This document shows, in pieces, positions 1 to 7,219 of a stretch of DNA of 35,671 nt (the first letter of the stretch is position 1; the number at the start of each line of letters is the position of its first letter). A program made the position numbers and the translations under genes. Origin of the DNA: Pseudomonadota bacterium (GTDB lineage Bacteria > Pseudomonadota > Alphaproteobacteria > Rhizobiales > Xanthobacteraceae). The stretch covers positions 1 through 35,671 of the forward strand of contig JAEWFG010000095.1 of assembly GCA_023388935.1 (NCBI GenBank). Direction: 5' to 3'. The notes below the pieces were generated by a model. It was given only the letters and a program-made list of their open reading frames with translations. It was not told where the DNA came from and did no database searches.

Positions 1-1106
1 GCCCAGCCGAGCGCGCCGATGCCCTTGCCGAAGAAGGCGAGCGCCATGAAGCCGACCACCAGCGCCTGGCCGTCGACATAGTTGCAGGCGATGATCGACA
101 TCGACAGCAGCATACCGCCGACGATCGGGATCTTGCGCGCCATGGTCAGCGAGTTCGTCTTGCGCAGGATGGCGTCGGAGATGATGCCGCCGAGCACGCC
201 GCCGATGAAGCCGCACAGAGCAGGCAGCGTCGCAACGAAGCCGGCTTGCAGGATCGACAGGCCGCGCTCCTTGACGAGGTAGACCGGAAACCAGGTCAGG
301 AAGAAATAGGTCAGCGTGTTGATGCAGTACTGCCCGAGATAGACGCCGAGCATCATGCGGTTGGAGAGCAGCTGGCGGATGTGGTCCCATTTTGGGCCGC
401 TGTCCGGCGCACGTTCATCCTTCGGAGCGTCGAGGTCGACCAGCGCGCCGCCGTCCTTGATGTAGTCGAACTCGGCCTCGTTGATGCCGGGGTGCTCCTT
501 CGGGCCGTAGATCGTCTTGATCCAGGCAAGACCCATCACGACGCCGAGCCCGCCCATCACGAAGAACACGTAGCGCCAGCCGTAATCGTGTGCGATCCAG
601 CCCATCAGGGGCGCGAAGATCACGGTCGCGAAATACTGCCCGGAATTGAAGAAGGCCGAGGCGGTGCCGCGCTCATTGCCCGGAAACCAGGCGGCGACGA
701 TGCGGGCATTGGCGGGGAAAGAGGGCGCTTCGGCGATGCCGACCAGGAAGCGAAGCGCGAACAATACGACGACGGCGGTGCCGGCGCTGAAGAAGCCGAC
801 CCAGCCCTGCATCATCGTGAAGATCGACCAGACGATGATGCTGAAGGCATAGACGAGGCGCGAGCCGTAGCGATCGAGCAGCCAGCCGCCCGGCACCTGC
901 GCGATCACATAGGACCAGCCGAAGGCCGAGAAGATGTAGCCCATGGCAACCGGATCGAGATGGAGCTCCTTGGAGAGCGCGGGGCCCGCGATCGACAGCG
1001 TGGCGCGGTCGGCGTAATTTACGGTGGTGACCAAGAACAACATGGTCACGATGAACAGCCTGACGCGAGACCTCCTCACGTCCGTCGCTGACACCACTGC
1101 ACTCAT
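1..1106 (-). CDS. MFS transporter, glucarate/galactarate (GudP/GarP) type, 3' end outside window
   Basis: Inner-membrane symporter of the anion:cation symporter branch of the major facilitator superfamily, likely importing a sugar acid such as glucarate. The visible 368 codons begin with a short cytoplasmic lead followed by a first membrane helix and the motif NYADRATLSIAG, which is characteristic of E. coli GudP/GarP-like transporters. Further helices follow in the usual order, with an R-Y-G-S-R loop after helix 2 and a long charged central loop (about residues 205-235) between the two six-helix halves. The family is about 430-450 residues, so roughly 70-80 residues lie beyond base 1. The ATG at 1106 is preceded by TAAGGAG at the right distance. 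The substrate is inferred from family resemblance only; no catabolic gene is visible beside it. Confidence 0.85.
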   Translation of the reverse strand, partial: MSAVVSATDVRRSRVRLFIVTMLFLVTTVNYADRATLSIAGPALSKELHLDPVAMGYIFSAFGWSYVIAQVPGGWLLDRYGSRLVYAFSIIVWSIFTMMQGWVGFFSAGTAVVVLFALRFLVGIAEAPSFPANARIVAAWFPGNERGTASAFFNSGQYFATVIFAPLMGWIAHDYGWRYVFFVMGGLGVVMGLAWIKTIYGPKEHPGINEAEFDYIKDGGALVDLDAPKDERAPDSGPKWDHIRQLLSNRMMLGVYLGQYCINTLTYFFLTWFPVYLVKERGLSILQAGFVATLPALCGFIGGVLGGIISDAILRKTNSLTMARKIPIVGGMLLSMSIIACNYVDGQALVVGFMALAFFGKGIGALGW

Positions 1107-1379
1107 CGCGCGTCTCCTTAGAATTCGAAATGTTTCCTCACGGCGACTCCTAGAGGCGCGCGCGCCAAAGTGTCCAAGTTGAAGGGAGTATTGATCGATA
1201 CCGCTTTTGGATTGATGGAACGGCAGGTGCGGGGAACGATCATGAGTGAGAGTGGAGGACGTGAGCTCCAATCTCGTCATTGCGAGCGCAGCGAAGCAAT
1301 CCAGAATCTTTCCGCGGCGAGACGCTGGATTGCTTGGCTACGCTCGCCATGACGACGAGGAGAGAGCTCGCTCTTGCTT
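1107..1379. other. Intergenic gap with palindromic repeat
   Basis: Contains the ribosome binding site of the leftward transporter gene and, at 1275-1354, a dispersed palindromic repeat annotated separately. No convincing gene is seen. The leftward hydrolase gene ends at 1380, so the repeat lies just downstream of its stop codon. Confidence 0.6.
1275..1354. repeat. Dispersed palindromic repeat, family A copy 1
   Basis: The left arm starts CGTCATTGCGAGCGCAGCG and continues into GAAGCAATCC. The right arm (about 1325-1354) is its near reverse complement, reading GGATTGCTTGGCTACGCTCG then CCATGACG. The 80-base unit would fold into one long hairpin. A second copy with the same left arm lies at 12556-12621. 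Such elements are scattered through Bradyrhizobium-type genomes between genes. It sits downstream of the SGNH hydrolase stop. Confidence 0.85.
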
Positions 1380-3332
1380 CTACTGCTGCGCGCCGGGCAG
1401 CAGCGGCGCCAGCAGCCCGCGCGTCACGCCCGGCGGCACGGCATCCAGCCCGAGCACGGCGCTCGCGGACGGCAGTGCGGCATCCGCCATCGCGGCGTGG
1501 CCCTCTGCGGACGGATGCACGGCGCCGCCATAGACGGCCGAGAGCACGCCCCAGGTTGCATCGTGGATGTCGGTGGGCTGGCTCGCCGCCGGCAGTCCTT
1601 GCGGGTAGGTCATGGCGGCGAAGTAGCTGTCGTTGGCGTCGCGGATCCAGCGCGCGCGGGGGAGGTAGGCGCGATATTCGGAAGCGCCGCGGCCGCACAG
1701 CATCGGCTGGCTCGCCGCGCTCACGATGTCCGGATTGAAGCTCTGGCCGTTTTCGGCAAAGCAGGTGCGGTCGAATTCGGGATCGTTGCCCGAATGGGCG
1801 CAGAAGCCGTGATCGGCAAACGCAGCCTGATGCGCGTCGACGAAGGTCATGCGGTCAGATTCGGGATCACGGCACAGCGCGCCGCGTGTGCAGGTCGCGA
1901 GCCCCTTCAGCTGCGGCAGGAATTCGGTGTCGACGAAAGTCGAAACGCGGGCGAGGCGCTCCGGGTCGGCGTTGAAGGCGGGATGGATATCGAAGCCGGC
2001 GCGGCCGCCGCGGCAAGGTACGCCGCCATCGGCGAGTGTGGGATTGGCGTAGGAGACATAGATCACATGCGAGAGGTCGCCACCGACGAGCGGCTTCAGC
2101 GCCTCGCGCAGCTTGACGAAATTCTGCGGCAGCTCGCGCGTCAGCGCGTCGCGGGAATCGTCAACGCTCGCCATCACGCCTGAGCGGCGGAACAGCGTGC
2201 GTTCGGTCGCTGTATCGACGATGACGTCGGCGACGAGCCCGGAGAAATAGACATCGTTGGCGCCGATCGAGAGCAGCACGAGGTCTAGCGTGCGGTCGGG
2301 CTGGCGTTTCCTGGCGGCTGTGAGCGCTTCGCGCAGCTCGGCGACCTGGGCATTCACGCTGGTGTTGCAGACGCCGGTCTTGCCGGGCGGGCATTCGCGG
2401 GCGCGCTGCGAGCCGAGCAACCCGTCGCCGATGCTGGCGCCGGTGCAGGCGAGCGGCAGGTAGGTCACCGCGATGTGGGTGTAGCGTACAGCGAGCGCCA
2501 GCGCCGTGCGCGTCTGGTAGCTGTAGAGCGAGCGGTGGCACGGTGAGTTGAACCAGAGCGCGCCGTAGCGCTGCCAGTTGGCGAGCGTGTCCGGCGCCTC
2601 GCAGGCGCGGCCGCCCTTGTAGCCGGCGCGGCTCGGTCGGTAGTACTGAGCGCCGGCGGTGCCGAGATAGGAGCGGAAGCAAAAACCTTCGTCCGACAGC
2701 GCTAGCGGCCGGTCCGGATTGCCTTCGCCGGAGGCGATGCTGTCGCCGAGGCCGGCGACGAAGATGTCGCGGACCTGGATCGCGGTCTGGACGCGCTGGG
2801 TCGGATCGGAGCCGGAGGAGACGTCGACGGTCGCCACTGTCTGCTTGCCGTAGCGGACGCGCAGATTGATCGGCTCGGCGCAGTCGAACGTCGAGCTCTG
2901 CGGCCCGTCGCCGTCATCGAACGACCAGGCGCAGGTGGCCCCGACCGGCACCGCGCCGGTCAGGCGCACGGTCACGGGGTGGTCGACGGGAGTGATGTAG
3001 TTCTCCTTGACGTTATCGCGGGTGCAGGGCTGGTTGACCCGGCCCTGGAGGTCGATGCAGAGCCGGTTGACCATGTTACGGGCCCAGCCGCGGCCCTCGC
3101 TCTGGAGCTCCAGGGACTGCTCGGCGGCGAGGATGCTGCGGTTACGAGCATTCTCCACATGAAGCAGGAAGTCGCGCTCCTCGCGGAACAGCCGGAAGCG
3201 GTTGCGCACCTCCCAATTGATCTGCATGGCGCCGGCATCCTGCGCCGCGGCGCGCTCGGGTAACGAAGCGGTCAAAATCCCGCCAAGCAGCAGGGCGCCT
3301 GCGGAGAAGGTACGAAGGGAATTTCGGATCAT
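1380..3332 (-). CDS. Exported SGNH/GDSL-family hydrolase
   Basis: Predicted 650-residue exported esterase or lipase-like hydrolase. The N terminus (about residues 1-31) is a signal peptide: charged start MIRN, a hydrophobic stretch, then an AAAQ-type cleavage region. A beta-rich segment without recognised motif follows (about 40-185). The SGNH domain then shows block I GDS with Ser198, a G-A-N-D block near Asn359, and a final H-P-S-A-E-G-H block with the catalytic His near 606. Many cysteines suggest disulfides in the periplasm or outside. The frame stays open to a TTG at 3353, but the ATG at 3332 has a GAAGG ahead of it and starts the signal peptide properly. At 650 residues it is longer than simple GDSL lipases. 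Substrate unknown. It appears monocistronic. Confidence 0.85.
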   Translation of the reverse strand: MIRNSLRTFSAGALLLGGILTASLPERAAAQDAGAMQINWEVRNRFRLFREERDFLLHVENARNRSILAAEQSLELQSEGRGWARNMVNRLCIDLQGRVNQPCTRDNVKENYITPVDHPVTVRLTGAVPVGATCAWSFDDGDGPQSSTFDCAEPINLRVRYGKQTVATVDVSSGSDPTQRVQTAIQVRDIFVAGLGDSIASGEGNPDRPLALSDEGFCFRSYLGTAGAQYYRPSRAGYKGGRACEAPDTLANWQRYGALWFNSPCHRSLYSYQTRTALALAVRYTHIAVTYLPLACTGASIGDGLLGSQRARECPPGKTGVCNTSVNAQVAELREALTAARKRQPDRTLDLVLLSIGANDVYFSGLVADVIVDTATERTLFRRSGVMASVDDSRDALTRELPQNFVKLREALKPLVGGDLSHVIYVSYANPTLADGGVPCRGGRAGFDIHPAFNADPERLARVSTFVDTEFLPQLKGLATCTRGALCRDPESDRMTFVDAHQAAFADHGFCAHSGNDPEFDRTCFAENGQSFNPDIVSAASQPMLCGRGASEYRAYLPRARWIRDANDSYFAAMTYPQGLPAASQPTDIHDATWGVLSAVYGGAVHPSAEGHAAMADAALPSASAVLGLDAVPPGVTRGLLAPLLPGAQQ

Positions 3333-3411
3333 GGCCCGCGCCTTCAACGGCAAAGTTGAGGCGGAAATAAGAGAGGATTGCTCCTACGCCCGCAACCTTT
3401 GTCTGATGTCT

Positions 3412-3525
3412 AAAGCGCGATGAATGCTCATCGCGCTTTAGCTTATTGTTTGGGCATGATCTCCGCGCAAAGGCGTTCCGCGTTTGTCGCGAGGGAAAAC
3501 CGCTTCGCACTTTTCCGGATCATGC
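3412..3525. repeat. Dispersed repeat, family B (two linked palindromes)
   Basis: A first inverted repeat (about 3412-3441) has arms AAAGCGCGATGA and TCATCGCGCTTT around a short loop. It is followed by a second unit (about 3454-3525) bounded by GCATGATC and GATCATGC, with the inner segment GGGAAAACCGCTTCGC. I recognise this combination as a repeat common in Bradyrhizobium and relatives. It lies upstream of the hydrolase and runs into the 3' end region of the neighbouring leftward membrane-protein gene, whose stop codon is at 3527. Confidence 0.8.
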
Positions 3526-3526
3526 C

Positions 3527-4609
3527 TCAGCGCTTGCTGGCCTGCCGCAGCGACCGCTCGCGCTCCATCGCCGTCACCTGCTTGGGCAGGTTGCCCTGCG
3601 CGCAGGCCTCCGCCAGCCGCCGCCGCTCCTGCCAGGGTTCGACCACGTTCATCCAGAGTTCGCGCGTCCCTATGATGGAGATAGCGAGGCCGAACGGGAT
3701 CACGAAATAGAGAATGCGGAACACCAGCAGCGTGGCCAGAAGCTGCTCGCGGCCGAATTCGGGCAGCGCCACCAGCATGGCGGCGTCGAACACGCCGATC
3801 GAGCCGGGCGCGTGGCTGGCAAAGCCAAGCAGCGTTGCCAGGATGAACACGACGGCGAGCGACAGGAAATCGATCGGCGGATTGGCCGGCATCAACAGGT
3901 ACATCGCCGTGGCGCAGAAGCCGAGATCGACCACGCCGATCAGGATCTGCACCAGCGTCAGCGGCGCCGAGGGCAGAACCACCTTCCAGCCCTTCTGGCC
4001 GAGTTCGCGCCGCTTCTCGCCCATGCAGAGCCAGACCAGATAGGCGCCGATCGCGGCGAGGCCGCCGAGCGCGATCAACCGGTTGATCGACGATGGGAGC
4101 TGATCCATGTAGGAGGCGGCATCGGGGTGGATCGTCATGCCGATCGAAAGCACGAAGATGTTACCGAGCCAGAAGGTCAGCCCCGACAGGAAACAGATTT
4201 TGGCGACGTCGATGGCATTCAGCCCGTAGTCGGAATAGATCCGGAACCGGATCGCGCCGCCGGTAAAGACGGTGGCGCCGATATTGTGACCGATCGAATA
4301 GGACGTGAAGCTGGAGAGCGCCGCGATGCGATAGGGCACGTGCTTCTTGCCAATCGTTCGCAGCGCGAAAAAGTCGTAGAAAGTCAGCGTACAAAACGCG
4401 AAGAAAACGCAGATCGCTGCCAGTCCGATGTTCCCGCGGGGGATCTCGGTTAACGCGGTCAGGATGACGCCGGTGTCGATGCCCTTGAGGGTCCGCACCA
4501 GCGTAGTGATCGCGAAGGCGATGATGAAGACGCTCGCGGCAATTCCGAGCCGTCGCCAACCGATCCATCTCGTGAAACCGCGTTTCAGCGCGGGCAGCAG
4601 TCCGTGCAT
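3527..4609 (-). CDS. YbhN/UPF0104 family membrane protein (LPG synthase TM-like)
   Basis: A 360-residue integral membrane protein with about eight hydrophobic segments. It resembles the transmembrane flippase-like half of lysylphosphatidylglycerol synthase (MprF) and the UPF0104/YbhN family. Typical family features are the S-Y-S-I-G-H-N-I-G segment near residue 110-120, the T-G-G-A-I-R-F-R-I-Y-S stretch that follows, and a late H-A-P-G-S-I-G motif. The MprF aminoacyl-transfer domain is absent, so lipid lysinylation by this protein alone is not expected. A role in moving a lipid or lipid-linked substrate is an inference from the family. ATG 4609 has GGGAGG just upstream. The C terminus is basic. 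The stop overlaps the edge of a dispersed repeat. Confidence 0.85.
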   Translation of the reverse strand: MHGLLPALKRGFTRWIGWRRLGIAASVFIIAFAITTLVRTLKGIDTGVILTALTEIPRGNIGLAAICVFFAFCTLTFYDFFALRTIGKKHVPYRIAALSSFTSYSIGHNIGATVFTGGAIRFRIYSDYGLNAIDVAKICFLSGLTFWLGNIFVLSIGMTIHPDAASYMDQLPSSINRLIALGGLAAIGAYLVWLCMGEKRRELGQKGWKVVLPSAPLTLVQILIGVVDLGFCATAMYLLMPANPPIDFLSLAVVFILATLLGFASHAPGSIGVFDAAMLVALPEFGREQLLATLLVFRILYFVIPFGLAISIIGTRELWMNVVEPWQERRRLAEACAQGNLPKQVTAMERERSLRQASKR

Positions 4610-5035
4610 TCATCCTCCCGGCAGGGGCAAGATCGACCAGGCCAGGCAGTGGCCAGTCGGATGCGATCACAGCCAAAGGCAAGGCGTCGATCGCTAGGCA
4701 TGTCCAGCCCATTTAAGGCAAAAACAGCGGCTTGTGCAGCCCTTGACAAGTATGGGTTCTGCGTCGGATCGGCCAGTTCTGTCATACGTCGTTCACATCG
4801 GACATGCGTCAGGCACATGAGTCGTGAGAGAGGCCAGGACCGCACATTCGTATGTTGACATGATTACAGATCCCGGTGCCGCCGGCATTGTTCCAGCGCA
4901 AGTGGTGCTGGGCTTTTTTGGAACGCCGATGCCGCGCGCTCGTTAGCGCCCCATCAGCAATCGAACATGGCGGAATACGCGGCTTTTCTTGCAAGCCGGT
5001 GCTGCCATGTTCCGGAACCCGAGAGGATCGGAATG
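4610..5035. other. Intergenic gap with stress promoter
   Basis: About 425 bases between the leftward YbhN gene and the rightward DUF892 gene. It contains the ribosome binding site of the former near 4612-4620 and the EcfG-type promoter at 4920-4944. Two TTGACA strings (4743 and 4855) have no good -10 partner. No protein-coding gene with a ribosome binding site was found. Confidence 0.5.
4920..4944 (+). promoter_or_regulatory. EcfG-type general stress promoter
   Basis: GGAAC at 4920-4924, a 16-base spacer, then CGTT at 4941-4944. This matches the alphaproteobacterial general-stress sigma factor consensus GGAAC-N16/17-CGTT exactly. Transcription would start near 4950 and leave about 85 bases of leader before the DUF892 gene. 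Stress regulation of DUF892/YciF-type genes is known in several bacteria, so site and gene fit each other. Confidence 0.8.
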
Positions 5036-5554
5036 ATGGGACTGTTCACAAAAGATATCAAAACCATGAACGACCTGTTCGTGCACCAGCTCCAGGACAT
5101 CTATCAGGACATCTATTATGCCGAGCAGCAGCTGACCAAGGCGCTGCCGAAAATGGCAAATAAGGCCACCGATCCGCAGTTGAAGCAGGGCTTCTTGACG
5201 CATCTCGAGGAAACGAAACAGCACGTCACGCGGCTTGAGGAGGTGTTCAAGATGTCCGGCGTCGCCGTGAAGGCGGTCGATTGCCCGGCGATCGACGGTA
5301 TCATCGAGGAAGCCGACGAGACCGCCGGCGAAGTCGCCGACAAGGCGGTGCTCGACGCCGCGCTGATCAATGCGGCGCAGGCCGCGGAGCACTACGAGAT
5401 CGCGCGCTACGGCAGCCTGATCGCCTGGGCCAAGCAGCTCGGCCGCAAGGATTGCGCAGCTATGCTCGCCAAGACGCTCGAGGAAGAGAAGGCGACCGAC
5501 AAGAAGCTGACGACGCTCGCCGAGAGCAAGGTCAATTTGCGCGCAGCGAGCTAA
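5036..5554 (+). CDS. Ferritin-like DUF892 (YciE/YciF) stress protein
   Basis: A 172-residue cytoplasmic protein of the YciE/YciF (DUF892) family, a ferritin-like four-helix bundle linked to osmotic, oxidative and general stress; its biochemical role is unsettled. Signature segments are M-N-D-L-F-V-H-Q-L near the start, the Y-Y-A-E-Q-Q helix carrying a ferritin-type Glu, H-L-E-E-T and E-H-Y-E-I-A-R-Y with further metal-ligand candidates, and a final L-E-E-E-K helix. Two ATGs occur at 5033 and 5036; GAGAGGA at 5021-5027 fits 5036 best, and the frame is open upstream to 4967 without a better site. A 12-base tandem duplication at 5093-5116 adds four residues (Q-D-I-Y twice) in the first helix. 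The gene sits behind an EcfG-type promoter. Confidence 0.88.
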   Translation: MGLFTKDIKTMNDLFVHQLQDIYQDIYYAEQQLTKALPKMANKATDPQLKQGFLTHLEETKQHVTRLEEVFKMSGVAVKAVDCPAIDGIIEEADETAGEVADKAVLDAALINAAQAAEHYEIARYGSLIAWAKQLGRKDCAAMLAKTLEEEKATDKKLTTLAESKVNLRAAS

Positions 5555-5574
5555 GCCCAGACGTGGTCACGAAG

Positions 5575-5600
5575 GCGCCGCGCGGTCATCCGCGCGGCGC
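5575..5600 (+). terminator. Strong GC hairpin after DUF892 gene
   Basis: A perfect 11-base inverted repeat, GCGCCGCGCGG / CCGCGCGGCGC, with a four-base TCAT loop, starts 20 bases after the stop codon. The T-tract is poor (TTGCATGT), so it may act as a weak intrinsic terminator or an mRNA 3' stabiliser. Confidence 0.6.
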
Positions 5601-5694
5601 TTGCATGTCGCGCATCCATCATTCGGCCATTGTCGAAGCATGACGGCGGGTCAGAGGCGTATGTTTCGCACGGGGCTGCGACCGAGGTGGCAGC

Positions 5695-7119
5695 ATGCGA
5701 GTGAACACCCTCAAACTCAAATATGAATCCTTCGACGAGGCAGTCGGGGCGCCGACTGCCGGCTCGCGCATTGCGACCTCGCTCACGCTGGCTGCGATGA
5801 GCCTCGGCTATGGTGTGGTGCAGCTCGACGTCACCATCGTCAACACCGCGCTCGATGCGATCGGCAGGACGCTCGGCGGCGGAGTTGCCGAGCTGCAATG
5901 GGTCGTCAGCGCCTACACCATCGCGTTTGCCGCCGTCATCTTGACGGCCGGCGCGCTCGGCGACCGGATTGGCGCCAAGCGCGTCTTCATGGCGGGGTTC
6001 GCCATCTTCACCGCAGCCTCGCTCGCCTGTGCGCTGTCGCCCAACGCAATCGTGCTGATCGCAGCACGTCTGGTCCAGGGGCTGGCGGCGGCGATCCTGG
6101 TGCCGAACTCGCTGGCGCTGCTCAACCATGCCTATGCGGACGACCGCGCTCGCGGCCGTGCTGTCGCGGTCTGGGCTGCTGGCGCGAGCCTTGCGCTCAC
6201 CGCCGGCCCCTTCGTCGGCGGTGCGCTGATCACGCTGGTTGGCTGGCGTGCGATCTTTCTGGTCAATCTTCCCATCGGTCTGATGGGCCTTTGGTTGAGC
6301 TGGCGCCATGCGACCGAGACCACGCGCACACCCTCGCGCGAGCTTGACCTCCCCGGCCAATTCGCTGCGATCGGCGCGCTGGGTGCGCTTGCCGGGGCGA
6401 TCATCGAGGGGGGCGCGCTCGGCTGGCGGCATGCGCTCGTGCTCTCTGCCTTCGCTGTGGCCGCCGTCCTCGCCGTGTTGTTTGTCTGGCGTGAGAGACA
6501 CGCGGCACAGCCGATGCTGCCGCTGTCGTTGTTCAGTCACCGCCTGTTTACCCTGACGACCATCGTCGGCCTGCTCGTGAACGTTGCCATCTACGGCCTG
6601 ATTTTCGTTCTGAGCCTCTACTTCCAGAGGATCAACGGGCTGTCGGCGTGGTGGACCGGGCTCGCTTTTGTGCCGATGATGGGAGCGGTGTTGCCGGTCA
6701 ACCTGCTGGCGCCGCGCCTTGCCGAGCGCATTGGTCCGTGTCCGACCATCGTCGTCGGCGCCTGCATCTCTGCGCTGGGCTGTCTCGCGCTGCTCTGGAT
6801 CGAGGCGGGTACGAGCTATTCGGCGATGTGCGCGCAGATGATCGCGATCAGCGGCGGACTTGGCCTGCTGGTGCCGCCGCTGACCTCGACCCTGCTCGGC
6901 AGCGTCGAGAAGGCGCGCTCTGGCATCGCGGCAGGCGTCCTGAACGCGACGCGGCAGACCGGCAGCGTGCTCGGCGTCGCGCTGTTCGGTTCGCTGGTGG
7001 CGTCGCAGGGCACGTTCATGACGGGACTTCACCAATCGCTAATCATATCGGCAGCGGTCCTGCTGCTCGCCGCCGGCGTGATCGGCCTCGGTGCAAAGGC
7101 ACAAGACCACGCCATGTGA
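5695..7119 (+). CDS. DHA2-family (EmrB/QacA) MFS drug exporter
   Basis: A 474-residue proton-coupled multidrug exporter of the 14-helix DHA2 branch of the major facilitator superfamily, in the inner membrane. The first helix carries L-D-V-T-I-V-N-T-A-L, the DHA2-specific D1 motif. Motif A is seen as G-D-R-I-G-A-K-R, and motif C as an A-L-T-A-G-P-F-V-G-G stretch in helix 5. About fourteen hydrophobic stretches fit the length. ATG 5695 is preceded by GAGG eight bases upstream. No EmrA-type membrane fusion partner and no TetR-type regulator lies next to it, so it may work alone and its substrate cannot be named. Confidence 0.9.
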   Translation: MRVNTLKLKYESFDEAVGAPTAGSRIATSLTLAAMSLGYGVVQLDVTIVNTALDAIGRTLGGGVAELQWVVSAYTIAFAAVILTAGALGDRIGAKRVFMAGFAIFTAASLACALSPNAIVLIAARLVQGLAAAILVPNSLALLNHAYADDRARGRAVAVWAAGASLALTAGPFVGGALITLVGWRAIFLVNLPIGLMGLWLSWRHATETTRTPSRELDLPGQFAAIGALGALAGAIIEGGALGWRHALVLSAFAVAAVLAVLFVWRERHAAQPMLPLSLFSHRLFTLTTIVGLLVNVAIYGLIFVLSLYFQRINGLSAWWTGLAFVPMMGAVLPVNLLAPRLAERIGPCPTIVVGACISALGCLALLWIEAGTSYSAMCAQMIAISGGLGLLVPPLTSTLLGSVEKARSGIAAGVLNATRQTGSVLGVALFGSLVASQGTFMTGLHQSLIISAAVLLLAAGVIGLGAKAQDHAM

Positions 7120-7219
7120 CCGCACAAATCATCTGTTCACCATTGCGGTAGTCGGCGCACAGCCGGTTACGGACTGTCCACCTCTGCCGGCTCTAGTGTC
7201 TGTCCAATAGAGGCCGGAA

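Noticed and set aside
246..1091. Rightward open frame opposite the MFS transporter
   Set aside because: It is antisense to clear transporter sequence and has an Arg/Asp/Glu/His-rich low-complexity product typical of shadow frames.
4743..4860. TTGACA strings as sigma-70 promoters of the DUF892 gene
   Set aside because: No fitting -10 element at 16-18 bases, whereas the EcfG match at 4920-4944 is exact.
5551..7035. Leftward 494-residue frame opposite the DHA2 exporter
   Set aside because: Composition is almost only charged and polar residues; the other strand has full DHA2 motifs.
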